DNA from: Haladaptatus pallidirubidus
Lineage (GTDB): Archaea > Halobacteriota > Halobacteria > Halobacteriales > Haladaptataceae
Reading direction: 5' to 3'
Assembly (NCBI RefSeq): GCF_020700235.1
Contig: NZ_CP085307.1
Span: forward strand, 310,001 to 374,000
Length of the DNA stretch: 64,000 nucleotides
The translations under genes were made by a program, and so were the position numbers. The notes under the pieces are model-generated. The model was given only the letters and a program-made list of their open reading frames with translations. It was not told where the DNA came from and did no database searches. Positions 17,465 to 25,599 of this stretch are shown here, piece by piece (position 1 is the stretch's first letter; each line of letters starts with the position of its first letter).

Positions 17465-18118
17465 ATGCCCAGAGTTTGGCTAAAGATTAAATTACCGCGT
17501 GATTCAATCGTCAAGTATTCGCTTAATCACCCAGACGATGAGTTTCGGATGCTCACCTCTCATCGTACAGAGGATGGCTTACGAGTAGTCGTTGACGCAG
17601 AAACGGCAGATCCAAAGGCTTTCTTTCAGGTGCTTGATACGGCACCTGAAGTGCGGTCATATGAGGTATTACATACTGATCAGCAAGGGATGCTACTCCA
17701 AGTCGAGACAGCGGAACACGAACCGCGTGTCGCGGCGCGTACAACGGGTATGCTGCCGCAATATCCCATGGTTTTGCGCAATGGTTGGCAGACCATTGAG
17801 ACGATCATATCGTGGGAACGACTCTCGAGCCTGAAAACTGAATTTGAGGAAAGGGATGTTTCATTCGAGATTCTCTCGATTTCCCAATCAGTCGAAGTGA
17901 CCGATCTCTTGACTGCCCGGCAATGGGAAGTCCTTACTGAAGCCATCACGCGTGGGTACTATGATACGCCGCGTGGGTGTTCACTTACTGAGCTCGCAGA
18001 TGCATTAGATGTGAACCCATCGGCGGTGAGTGGTGTTCTCCACCGTGCTGAAGAACAGATCATCAAATCGTTTGCTGCCGAGACAAAGCAAATCGATAGT
18101 CTCAACCCACCATATTAA
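17465..18118 (+). CDS. HTH_10 regulator of the MPRxxxK subgroup, divergent from DUF5519
   Basis: A 217-aa regulator. The N-terminal sensor-like domain begins MPRVWLKIKLP and has NHPDDEFRMLTSHRTEDG; the C-terminus is HTH_10 (LTARQWEVLTEAITRGYYDTPR, then CSLTELADALDVNPSAVSGVL). It is closely related to the proteins at 24475 and 55194, which share the start, the NHPDDxF motif and the RGYYDTPRGCSL block. Its recognition helix reads VNPSAVSGVLH while the other two read SKSTAS, and the operator in front of it also differs. It probably regulates itself and the DUF5519 gene. Ligand unknown. Confidence 0.9.
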   Translation: MPRVWLKIKLPRDSIVKYSLNHPDDEFRMLTSHRTEDGLRVVVDAETADPKAFFQVLDTAPEVRSYEVLHTDQQGMLLQVETAEHEPRVAARTTGMLPQYPMVLRNGWQTIETIISWERLSSLKTEFEERDVSFEILSISQSVEVTDLLTARQWEVLTEAITRGYYDTPRGCSLTELADALDVNPSAVSGVLHRAEEQIIKSFAAETKQIDSLNPPY

Positions 18119-18606
18119 TGCTCTATATATTATATTGAATTATTAGGGTAATTTATAATCTATATAAAATTATAAAACAGATATCGTTCAGGTGATTATA
18201 TAATAAATTCTCTGCATAATACACATTCTTCACGATGGTATATGATAACTATGAGATAGTCGATGACCAAGAGCGGTGTTTCACGTCACGATCGTCTCAA
18301 GAACCAGAATAGCGGAGTGCCGGCCACTGCCAGGTAGAGCAGCCGGAAGCAGGGGCTTGCTCTCTACACTGGATGTTGGCTCGCACCAACGACCAAAGGG
18401 AAGATGAACATGTTTGTGGCGACGGCGCTCCTCAGTGAATTCGAGGTAGTCGTGAATATCTTCACGCGAATAGCGATAGTTCCGCCACACATAGTAGATA
18501 GTATGGTTGCAATACGACCAAACAGGCGGTATCAACATCAGTTTCGTCAATCCAATCAACCGCAGCGACAGACGGATCGGTCACTCCGATTGGAGAAGCG
18601 AGATCT
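18119..18606. other. AT-rich stretch with a decayed ORF
   Basis: The first 120 bp are very AT-rich. A minus-strand frame (18281-18559) contains YSREDIHDYLEFTEERRRHK, which looks protein-like but has no plausible start, end or family; it may be a gene remnant. The palindromic CGTGAATATCTTCACG at 18452-18467 lies within it. Confidence 0.35.
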
Positions 18607-19059
18607 ATGTTGAGCGACGCCGATAAACGACTTGTCGACCGCTACTTCGATGAGATACTAAGCGGGGGGGATTTCAGTGTCAATGACGAGATACTTGCAC
18701 CGGACTTCACTATCTATGGTTTGGAGACCCTCCGAGACAGAGATCAGTTTCTCGAAGTTCAGTCGACGGTGCTTCGTGAGGCATTCCCTGACCTGATATT
18801 CGAGTTACACGATGTATTTGGGGACGAGAACAAGGTTGCGGTTCGGGCCACGATGCGAGGGACGCATCAAGGAGAGTACCTTGGGATAGCACCAACGGGT
18901 AACCAAGTTGAGGTTGAAACGATAACGATACTTCGAATCTCTGGAGAGCGGATTGTAGAGGTCTGGTCGGAGATGGATTCATTAACTTGGTTTCAGCAAC
19001 TCGGAGCCGTTCCACAGATGGACTGGCAAGCAGAGGAACCGAGCACATATCGAGAATGA
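18607..19059 (+). CDS. SnoaL-like ester cyclase/polyketide-cyclase family protein
   Basis: A 150-aa SnoaL-like protein of the NTF2 fold. Its pattern is VDRYFDEILSGGDFSVNDEI, LAPDFTIYG, FPDLIFELHDVFGDENKVAV, then TMRGTHQGEYLGIAPTG and ISGERIVEVWSEMD. Members bind small hydrophobic molecules or catalyse cyclisation or isomerisation; substrates are usually unknown. It is followed 18 bp later by a DUF5519 gene on the same strand, so the two probably form an operon. No operator of the kind found elsewhere in the window is visible upstream. Confidence 0.88.
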   Translation: MLSDADKRLVDRYFDEILSGGDFSVNDEILAPDFTIYGLETLRDRDQFLEVQSTVLREAFPDLIFELHDVFGDENKVAVRATMRGTHQGEYLGIAPTGNQVEVETITILRISGERIVEVWSEMDSLTWFQQLGAVPQMDWQAEEPSTYRE

Positions 19060-19077
19060 CAATACCACTATACAATC

Positions 19078-19530
19078 ATGGAAAACAAAGATACACAAGA
19101 GCGCGGAACGTCAAGGGAGCAAATCACAGAAATAGTCTCATCGTGGCCAGGGATTTCGGTAGACGAAGGTCGATTTAATTCGACGAGCTTCAAACTCGCG
19201 GGCAGAGAGATCGGTCACCTTCATCCGAGACTAGCAGACATAGACTATCCAAGATCGCTCCGAAATCAGTTGATTGCAGACGGTTTAACGGAACAACATC
19301 ATGCTGTTCCAGAGCACCCAAATGCAACAACCTTCCACATCGAATCAGCCGACGACATCGACCATGTTGCCTGGCTGTTCCGGCTCTCGTACCTCATTCG
19401 TGTAGCAATTCAGCAGGAGGTCGGGAAGGGGGAATCGGAATCCGTCGAAATCGACATCCAGAAAGGACTGGACGAGCTTGCACCGAGCAATACAGTTCGC
19501 AATGCTTTCGAGGCCGCACTAGTGGGATGA
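19078..19530 (+). CDS. DUF5519 / luciferase-domain family protein
   Basis: A 150-aa paralogue of the proteins at 16934 and 56004. Shared blocks are IVSSWPGISVDEGRFNSTSF, LAGREIGHLHPRLADIDYP, HHAVPEHPNATTFHIES and DIDHVAWLFRLSYL. It is closer to the 56004 copy (EIVSSWPG, DGRFNSTTF) than to the 16934 copy. It sits in an operon with the SnoaL-like gene. The function of the family is unknown; its repeated association with HTH_10 regulators suggests a stress or detoxification role, which is inference. Confidence 0.87.
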   Translation: MENKDTQERGTSREQITEIVSSWPGISVDEGRFNSTSFKLAGREIGHLHPRLADIDYPRSLRNQLIADGLTEQHHAVPEHPNATTFHIESADDIDHVAWLFRLSYLIRVAIQQEVGKGESESVEIDIQKGLDELAPSNTVRNAFEAALVG

Positions 19531-19688
19531 TCACGTCGATTTACCCGGTTTAGATCTCCGCGTTGAATCGGCTAGTCAGGAGCCAAAGAAACAGCCAAAC
19601 ACGAAGCACAGGCTCGAGAGTGTGACACTAAACATCCAGCATAGTCGTGACCCATACCTTTCAAGATATAATTGATAAGATATTAAAT

Positions 19689-20263
19689 CTAGTTTTCCCA
19701 CACGCTTTCGTATACGCGGAGGAGATTGTCACCCATGATTCCCCATACCTCACTCTCGGTAAAGCCGTGGTTGAGTAGGGATTTCGCCAAATTCGGCACG
19801 TCTGCGGCTGACCGAAGGCCTTCCGGATACTGATAGGGTGGATCCGAATAGTACGGATTCTCTTTTAATGACTGCAACTCTTCCGCCGGTAAATTATCGA
19901 CGAAATCAAGCCCCAAAGTGATGTTTTCGGCTCCGACAAGATCGTCCAAGTACTCGACGTACTCAACCAATTTCTCGACGGAAGGGCTATTATCCACGAA
20001 GTCGGGGTACGCGTTAATCCCGACAGTTCCCCCAGTCTCGATGGCTGCCTTAATCTGTTCATCGGAGATGTTCCGAGGGTGATCGTGAACGGCACGGGGA
20101 TTGGAATAAGAGAACACGGTCGGCTGTGAGGCGACCTCTAATGCATCGAGAGCAGACTGGGGCCCGACGTGCGAAAGGTCGAGCAGGATGTTCTGCTCCT
20201 CTATCGACCCGATAACCTCGATTCCGTAGTCACTGAGTCCGTCATCGACGCGTTCAGTACACT
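19689..20263 (-). pseudogene. N-terminally truncated membrane dipeptidase (peptidase M19)
   Basis: The frame encodes about 190 residues of an M19 renal-type dipeptidase: ILLDLSHVGPQSALDALE, then FSYSNPRAVHDHPRNISDEQ, ITLGLDFVDN and IMGDNLLRVYESVWEN as a normal C-terminus. The N-terminal half with the first metal ligands (HxD) is missing; the frame opens directly after a TAG near 20264. An in-frame ATG at 20117 would give only the last 142 residues. This is a remnant, not a working enzyme. The break is close to the end of the DoxX gene. Confidence 0.8.
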
Positions 20264-20274
20264 ATAAAGTCGTC

Positions 20275-20712
20275 TTAGCCGTGCAATGGTCGAAGCTGCC
20301 AGCGACCATACGCGACGAACGTCGCGAGAAGGCCGATCACGAACGGGTAGAGCGCAAGTACACCCCCGCCAGCGACAAGAGTGAGCACGGTTGCACCAGT
20401 CATGATGATTACTAATCCGGCAGCCGCCAACGGTGTGAGACCTTCACGAATATGTAATAGTCCGGGAAGAAGTAGTCCGATCGCTCCAAGTACTTCGGCG
20501 ACGCCGATAAATTGGACAAACAAGCCCGGCAGCGGAATTGGCATTTGTGCGAGAATTATCTCAATTGGAGTGACCAACTTCACACCGCCTGCGAATAGGA
20601 AAACAAGGGCGAGCAACCCTTGGATCACCCATAGGGAGTAGTGTATGATTTGAGTTTTCCGTCCTGTCTTTCGAACGTCTTTCTGTCCACGGGAAAGGGT
20701 GTTTGCTGTCAT
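20275..20712 (-). CDS. DoxX-family membrane protein
   Basis: A 145-aa four-helix DoxX/DoxD-like protein. Helices lie at about 28-48 (LWVIQGLLALVFLFAGGVKL), 66-86 (FVQFIGVAEVLGAIGLLLPG), 95-115 and 117-137. The GGVKL and GxxExLGxxxLLLPG motifs are typical. DoxX proteins are linked to quinone or thiol redox functions, though most are uncharacterised. The truncated dipeptidase directly downstream shows that a rearrangement ended just behind this gene. The CCGAACCTTTTCGG palindrome at 20815-20828 lies about 100 bp upstream, too far to match the operator rule seen elsewhere. Confidence 0.88.
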   Translation of the reverse strand: MTANTLSRGQKDVRKTGRKTQIIHYSLWVIQGLLALVFLFAGGVKLVTPIEIILAQMPIPLPGLFVQFIGVAEVLGAIGLLLPGLLHIREGLTPLAAAGLVIIMTGATVLTLVAGGGVLALYPFVIGLLATFVAYGRWQLRPLHG

Positions 20713-20872
20713 TTTAGTTCTTCCTTTTAGCTCAGTACTATTAGCGATACGGCACGTACCATCTCACAATCGTTTACAAGTATAGAGAAGACTGAAACAA
20801 GCATGGAAGTAGTGCCGAACCTTTTCGGTAGTTTTTAAGCTATGACTGTTGCTAACAGCCACTAATTTGATA

Positions 20873-21100
20873 TTACGACGACATCTTAATAATGAAGTTC
20901 TCGTACAATCGCTCTATTTCGCCATCAAGCCGGAATAGCACCTCTCTAATCATGACGAGTTCAGCAGCGGATTCAATCTTTGATTTCGCGCTATCGCGAT
21001 TTCGGATGATCGGCCTGATGTATTCACTTCTGGATTCGTCCTCCTCCTCCGCTTCATCCTGTAAGGGCTTAATTTCCTCCTTTTCAAACCTGATAGGCAT
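20873..21100 (-). CDS. Small ribbon-helix-helix-like protein
   Basis: A 75-aa protein starting MPIRFEKEEIKPLQDEAE then SRSEYIRPIIRNRD, which fits the strand, helix, turn, helix order of a CopG-type ribbon-helix-helix domain (residues 1-35). The C-terminal half is a single amphipathic acidic helix. The protein may be a short DNA-binding regulator. It stands alone, with no toxin or partner next to it. Confidence 0.65.
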   Translation of the reverse strand: MPIRFEKEEIKPLQDEAEEEDESRSEYIRPIIRNRDSAKSKIESAAELVMIREVLFRLDGEIERLYENFIIKMSS

Positions 21101-21355
21101 GTTCTCCGTCCATTGGTGGACGATTACGGGCGCATTTGTTTGAAGAGTCAGTCAGACGTGTGTGCGACGCATTTCGAGTGGATCTGAAGTTGGGAAGGTG
21201 GATTTCTCATGCGCGAGGCATGGAGAAACCAACCTCAGCAACCTAAATATCGTTGTGATCGATGCAGCATCGCTTGACTCGTCGGCTTCAGTGGCTAAAG
21301 ACTCTTGATTTCGAGAACTGAGAGCATCCCTGCTGCCGCTACTCTTCGACAGAGA

Positions 21356-21997
21356 TCAGTGGACACTGACAGAGAGAACTCGTGCTTCGATCTTCTGGAG
21401 GTGCTCGCCTACTGTCGCCTGACTCAATTCCAGCGCGTCGGCAATGTCCCCTATCGTCGCTTGCCGCGGGACTTCGTAGTATCCCTGTTCGATGGCCACG
21501 TTCAAGATCTCTCGTTGGCGATCAGTGAGTACCGAACTGAGGCGATCTTCGGATCCATACTCGCTGACTCGCTCAATTTCGATATCGATGAACTCCGCTG
21601 ATTTGTCGAGAATCCGGTGTAGCGACTCGTGTTCTCCAATGAATGTCACTCGCAGGCGATCGTCGTCCAGAAACTCTATCGGCATCGTCATGATAACCTC
21701 GGATTTTTGCACTGCCGAGAGAATACCTCCGAGGGATTCGTTCATCTTGCAGTGAAGATATACAATACCATCCCCTTGTTCAGGAATGTCGTAGTGGATA
21801 ACGTCTGGATGGTCATTGAAAACCGCTCGAGCGTAGTCAAGATTATCGCGAAACTGAAAGAGCATAATAACCGTCCCATCAGACAATAAATTGTAGTGAT
21901 GCAAATATTCGCGTTTTGCCTGCTCTGAATCTAACGCACCAAATACGGAGACAAGCCTTTGATCACCAGGGTCTACTACGACTGTTAAACGTCTCAT
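21356..21997 (-). CDS. HTH_10 (Bat-type) transcriptional regulator
   Basis: A 213-aa regulator from MRRLTVVVDPGDQRLVSVFG. The N-terminal sensor-type domain runs to about residue 150. The HTH_10 domain follows: LTDRQREILNVAIEQGYYEV, then TIGDIADALELSQATVGEHL. The recognition helix (SQATVGEHLQK) is the common haloarchaeal Bat type and differs from the MPRxxxK subgroup. An upstream ATG at 22060 would add 21 polar residues; I prefer the inner ATG because related proteins begin with this strand. It is divergent from the DHFR-like operon at 22213 and could regulate it. Confidence 0.88.
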   Translation of the reverse strand: MRRLTVVVDPGDQRLVSVFGALDSEQAKREYLHHYNLLSDGTVIMLFQFRDNLDYARAVFNDHPDVIHYDIPEQGDGIVYLHCKMNESLGGILSAVQKSEVIMTMPIEFLDDDRLRVTFIGEHESLHRILDKSAEFIDIEIERVSEYGSEDRLSSVLTDRQREILNVAIEQGYYEVPRQATIGDIADALELSQATVGEHLQKIEARVLSVSVH

Positions 21998-22212
21998 GGC
22001 CGATTCCTGGGATGTATGACCATCCGTATTTGCAAGGGAGCCTGTCGATGAATCGTCCACTCACCGGGATAGTAGCTATGCTCTCCCATGGTTCCACTCC
22101 TCGTATCGAAGAATGACATCCTGCTATTTAAAAATCACCGAAGGTGTTCGGTAGAACCTCCATGCTCCATTCGGTCTTCTCTTGGTCTGTACTAGAACGT
22201 GAGGTACTACAG

Positions 22213-22854
22213 ATGAGTGACATTGATACAGTAGAGAGCAGTACAGGCAAGACATCCGACACGCATCGAAAAGTGGTTGTCTCGGAGTACGTATCGCTGG
22301 ATGGCGTGATGGAAGCCCCAGGGGGAGAAGAAGGATACAAACACACTGGTTGGACATTCAAATTCGACCGTGGCCCCGAAGGCGACGAGTTCAAACTCGA
22401 GGAAGTATTGGCAAGCGATATACTTCTGTTGGGTCGGGTGACCTATGAGGGGTTTGCAGCGGCGTGGCCATCTCGGGATGACGAGTATGCAGATAAGTTC
22501 AACAGCATGGACAAGTACGTCGTCTCAACGACCTTGGAGGAACCTCTCGAATGGAATAATTCGACGGTGATCGGAGAGAGCGTCGCGGATGAAGTCTCCA
22601 AGTTGAAACAGGAGCCAGGTGGTGATATCCTAGTTCATGGCAGTGCACAGCTCGTGCAGACGCTGATGGAACACGATCTGGTTGACGAGTACCGACTCAT
22701 GACCTTCCCCATTGTTCTTGGGAGTGGTAAGCGCCTCTTCGGAGAGACAAGCGATACGACTACTCTACAACTTGTAGATACAGAGACGGTCGGTTCGGGG
22801 ATTGTTATCCTTACTTACGAACCAGCACAAGAAGAAACGGAAGCTGAGGAATGA
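22213..22854 (+). CDS. Dihydrofolate-reductase/RibD-C family protein (first of a tandem pair)
   Basis: A 213-aa protein of the DHFR-like RibD C-terminal family. Its pattern is VVVSEYVSLDGVMEAPGG, LLLGRVTYEGFAAAWP, DKYVVSTTLEEPLEWNNSTV, GGDILVHGSAQLVQTLMEHDLVDEYRL as separate blocks, then FPIVLGSGKRLF. Stand-alone members reduce small substrates with NADPH; few are characterised. I start at MSDIDTVESSTGK, which follows a purine-rich stretch, rather than 23 codons upstream. It overlaps the next DHFR-like gene by 4 bp (ATGA), so the two are co-translated. Confidence 0.88.
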   Translation: MSDIDTVESSTGKTSDTHRKVVVSEYVSLDGVMEAPGGEEGYKHTGWTFKFDRGPEGDEFKLEEVLASDILLLGRVTYEGFAAAWPSRDDEYADKFNSMDKYVVSTTLEEPLEWNNSTVIGESVADEVSKLKQEPGGDILVHGSAQLVQTLMEHDLVDEYRLMTFPIVLGSGKRLFGETSDTTTLQLVDTETVGSGIVILTYEPAQEETEAEE

Positions 22855-23471
22855 AAATGAGTAACGTAATCGTCGACATAGGGATGTCGCTGGACGGATT
22901 CATCGCCGGACCGAACGCTGGTCCACAGAACAATCTCGGTGATGAAGGTCGGCGACTCCATCAATGGATGTACGATGTCCATAGCTGGCGCGAACGCCAA
23001 AACCGCACCGGTGGCGAGACTAACAGGGATGATGAACTCGTCAGAGAGGCCTTCGACCGTATCGGAGCGTACGTGATGGGTCGTCGGATGTTTGACGAGG
23101 GAGAGGTTGGCTGGCCGAATCCGCCGCCTTTCCGCGAACCAGTGTTCGTCCTCACTCACGAGGAGAGAGAACCCTGGGTCAGAGAAGGCGGAACGACGTT
23201 CACCTTCGTCACCGATGGCATTGAGACCGCCCTAGAGCAGGCAAAGGAAGCAGCAGGCGAGAAAGACGTCAGAATCGCGGGCGGCGCGAACATCGTCCAG
23301 CAGTTCATCGAAGCCGGACTCGTGGACGAACTCCAGATCCACCTCGCACCCCTCCTACTCGGCGACGGAATCCGGTTGTTCGACCACATTGATCGAGGAC
23401 CAGTTGAACTGGAGAACACACAGGTCATCGACTCTCCCAAAGTCACCCATCTCGAATATCGCGTTTTATAG
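22851..23471 (+). CDS. Dihydrofolate-reductase/RibD-C family protein (second of a tandem pair)
   Basis: A 206-aa homologue of the preceding gene. Blocks are VIVDIGMSLDGFIAGPNAGP, RIGAYVMGRRMFDEGEVGW, VRIAGGANIVQQFIEAGLVD and LAPLLLGDGIRLFDH. It diverges enough from its neighbour that the pair is not a recent duplication. The coupled arrangement suggests a heteromeric or sequential reductase. The substrate is not evident. Sequence after the stop is AT-rich and leads into a region of decayed genes. Confidence 0.88.
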   Translation: MKMSNVIVDIGMSLDGFIAGPNAGPQNNLGDEGRRLHQWMYDVHSWRERQNRTGGETNRDDELVREAFDRIGAYVMGRRMFDEGEVGWPNPPPFREPVFVLTHEEREPWVREGGTTFTFVTDGIETALEQAKEAAGEKDVRIAGGANIVQQFIEAGLVDELQIHLAPLLLGDGIRLFDHIDRGPVELENTQVIDSPKVTHLEYRVL

Positions 23472-23583
23472 AAAATAACCATGAAAAATTAGTGTTATTT
23501 GTTCAAGGCGGGGAAGGGAGGCTTATACTAAAGATGAAGAATTAGCAATAAAATTTCAGGACGTATTGGGAGCGTCATAGAGC

Positions 23584-23930
23584 GTGCAGTATTCAAAGGT
23601 GTCACATGAAGACCGCCCTGAATATGAGATAGGGAACGATCAAATCACAAAAGAACTCGCTGTGTTAGATGGCGAGGTGATTCTGATCGGGCATTCTCTG
23701 GGCGGTTCAATTCTCCTGAGATGTCTCTCCGAAGAGACGTTGACAACCTCTATTGCTGTCCTATTCCTTCTTGCACCACCCTACTAGTGCGGTGAGGATT
23801 GGGAAGTGAGCGAGTATACACTGCGAAACAACTTCGCGTCGAACCTCCTCAAGGAGTTGCTCTCACCGGGTCTCTACAGCAGCACAATCAGTTCCTCTTG
23901 CCCGGAATCCTCATACAGGCGATCTCATCT
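23584..23930 (+). pseudogene. Decayed RBBP9/YdeN-like alpha/beta hydrolase
   Basis: The frame shows VILIGHSLGGSILLRCLSEE (nucleophile elbow GHSLGG) and continues FLLAPPY, then meets TAG where the family usually has Trp. After the stop it continues in phase with CGEDWEVSEYTLRNNFASNL before degenerating. The N-terminal strand is missing. Together these show an inactivated serine-hydrolase-fold gene. Confidence 0.7.
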
Positions 23931-23946
23931 TAATCACCGTCTAGAC

Positions 23947-24234
23947 GGGCATCGGACTGAACACGGACATCGACAAAGGATTGTTCGACCGGTTCCAGTC
24001 ACTCCCGATTTGGCAGCCAGCACCACTGGTCGGAGCATTCCTCGTGACGTGCTGCGCTATTCAATCGCGGCGTTCATGGTTGTCGGGCTCGGCGTTATTC
24101 TGGGCTTTCGGCCCGAAACCGGTGCCATGGGTGTGATTCTCGCGCTTATGCTAATACTCATTTTCGCGTTCAGCTTATCTTGGATTTGGATCGTCATCGG
24201 GTTGATCGTTGAGAATCTCGAGTCCGTAAGGTAG
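23947..24234 (+). pseudogene. Frameshifted ABC-2 permease fragment (DrrB-like)
   Basis: One frame reads GIGLNTDIDKGLFDRFQSLP then PLVGAFLVT, the cytoplasmic loop of DrrB-type ABC-2 permeases (usual text: GLxDRFRSLPI). A different frame continues with LRYSIAAFMVVGLGVILGFR and the next membrane helix. A frameshift therefore separates the halves, and both ends of the gene are missing. An intact ABC-2 permease of the same general type is at 47537-48373. Confidence 0.7.
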
Positions 24235-24239
24235 ATCAC

Positions 24240-24464
24240 GTCGTTAACGTTGGTGACTTCGGCTCGGAAGACACGCTCAACGCCGAGCTCGGCTAGCCGT
24301 CGGATGGACTCCTTCGCCTCGTCCGTGTCCAACTTGCGTTGACTAGGGGCGGCATGAACCGACGGTTCTCCCTTCGTAACCTGCGCGGGGGTAGCGGCAT
24401 CGTGCTTGTCATCGGAGTCGCGGAGTGCGCTCGCACCCATATTGCCTTCGGGACGAGGGTTCAC
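24240..24464 (-). pseudogene. Metallo-beta-lactamase-fold hydrolase C-terminal scrap
   Basis: On the minus strand, residues NPRPEGNMGASALRDSDDK and LDTDEAKESIRRLAELGVER resemble the C-terminal helix region of MBL-fold hydrolases, where the text is usually followed by the last His-containing strand. Here it runs straight into unrelated sequence antisense to the permease fragment. It is a short remnant at best. Confidence 0.45.
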
Positions 24465-24474
24465 TTCTGTTTGC

Positions 24475-25113
24475 TTAGTCGACTTTCATCCCTGATGCCG
24501 CGATAAACTCCGAGATGATGTGACCCTCGGCACGATGAAGGATGTCACTAGCAGTGGATTTGCTGATCTCGAGTTCCGCTGCAAGGTCCGTAAGTGAGCA
24601 TTCGCGGGGACTATTGTAGTATCCACGGGAGAATGCTTCGGTAACTACTCGTCGCTGTCGATCAGTGAGGAGAGTCGTTGGATCGGCCAGAGAAGTGATT
24701 GAGACGACATCGTACGTCACATCGTTCATTTCGAAAGCTGCTTTGAGCTGTGAGAGTTGCTCTTGGGTAGTGAACGTCTCGACGATCACCCACCCGTTCT
24801 GAATTGTGAGCGGATAATTCGGGAGAACTTCCACAGAATGGAGCATCTGATACGGTGCCGGTTGCTGCATGACGTGTTGAATCAGCAACGACTGATCAGT
24901 GCAATTGAGCACGTCGTATGATTGCACGTGTGCAGCCTCCTCGAAATCCTCGATAATGGTTTCGGCATTCTGTGTCTCAGCCTCCATGAGCACACATATG
25001 CCTGATTCAGTGTGGAAGGAAGCGAGAATCTTGAACACGTCGTCAGGATGTTTTCTGAAAAAATCGTCGAACTGGTCGCCGGGCGGCTTGATTTTGATCG
25101 TTGCCCGAGGCAT
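24475..25113 (-). CDS. HTH_10 regulator of the MPRxxxK subgroup, divergent from HiPIP
   Basis: A 212-aa regulator starting MPRATIKIKPPGDQFDDFFR with RKHPDDVFKILASFHTESG, and an HTH_10 end (LLTDRQRRVVTEAFSRGYYN, CSLTDLAAELEISKSTASDI). It is most similar to the 55194 protein, which has the same recognition-helix start SKSTAS and is also divergent from a HiPIP gene. The palindrome CGAACATGTTCG lies 34 nt before this start and 38 nt before the HiPIP start. This supports autoregulation and control of HiPIP. The signal sensed is unknown. Confidence 0.92.
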   Translation of the reverse strand: MPRATIKIKPPGDQFDDFFRKHPDDVFKILASFHTESGICVLMEAETQNAETIIEDFEEAAHVQSYDVLNCTDQSLLIQHVMQQPAPYQMLHSVEVLPNYPLTIQNGWVIVETFTTQEQLSQLKAAFEMNDVTYDVVSITSLADPTTLLTDRQRRVVTEAFSRGYYNSPRECSLTDLAAELEISKSTASDILHRAEGHIISEFIAASGMKVD

Positions 25114-25147
25114 GTTCGGATTTTGCGTGAGAGAATCATAAACACTA

Positions 25148-25159
25148 CGAACATGTTCG
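25148..25159. promoter_or_regulatory. CGAACATGTTCG operator between HTH_10 and HiPIP genes
   Basis: A perfect 12-bp palindrome centred between two divergent genes, 34 nt from the HTH_10 ATG (25113) and 38 nt from the chosen HiPIP GTG (25198). It matches the operator shared across 46-58 kb. In a leaderless haloarchaeal promoter this places it just upstream of the BRE/TATA element, the usual position of an activator site. Confidence 0.75.
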
Positions 25160-25197
25160 ATGCAACCTTCACAGAGAATAGACTCTTACTGTGGAGT

Positions 25198-25599
25198 GTG
25201 AATCAAGAACTGAATGACGGCTGCAAGAGCAGCTTAGACACAGACAATACTACTCAAACTGTATGTGATACGTCACGTATATCGAATATTTCGGAGGAAG
25301 ACAATCAGCAATCTGTACAGAAATCAGGCTCGGTGAGGAGCCAACCCACACGTCGGGGAGTCGTCCGCCTAGTAGCAAGTGGAATCGTCGTCGGTGTCGC
25401 TGGATGTACCAGCAATAACGACGGGAGCAAATCGTCGAAATCAGCGGTCGATTATCAGGACAGTCCACGGAACGGGAACCAGTGCTCCGAATGTCGATAT
25501 TACCGCACGTCTGAGGACGGTGAAAGCGTGGGGAGCTGTACTAAGGTCGAGGGGGATATCGCCCCTGAAGCGTGGTGTAATCTTTACGTGTCAGGATGA
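25198..25599 (+). CDS. High-potential iron-sulfur protein (HiPIP), Tat lipoprotein
   Basis: A 133-aa HiPIP that carries one electron on a [4Fe-4S] cluster. The cluster cysteines are in NQCSECRYYRTSEDGES, SCTKVEG and EAWCNLY. An RRGVVRLVASGIVVGVAGC segment is a twin-arginine signal with a lipobox, so the mature protein should be folded before export and anchored outside. I use GTG at 25198 because an ATG at 25153 lies inside the operator and the spacing then matches the other targets. It overlaps the DUF6220 gene by 4 bp (ATGA). Its paralogue is at 54480-54875. Confidence 0.87.
   Translation: MNQELNDGCKSSLDTDNTTQTVCDTSRISNISEEDNQQSVQKSGSVRSQPTRRGVVRLVASGIVVGVAGCTSNNDGSKSSKSAVDYQDSPRNGNQCSECRYYRTSEDGESVGSCTKVEGDIAPEAWCNLYVSG

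Noticed and set aside
18452..18467. CGTGAATATCTTCACG palindrome as a regulon site
   Set aside because: It lies within a protein-like frame and neither strand has a plausible gene at the usual distance (only 15- and 36-codon frames).
20815..20828. CCGAACCTTTTCGG palindrome as a regulon site for DoxX
   Set aside because: The centre differs from all other sites and the distance to the DoxX start is about 103 nt. It may be a chance hairpin.
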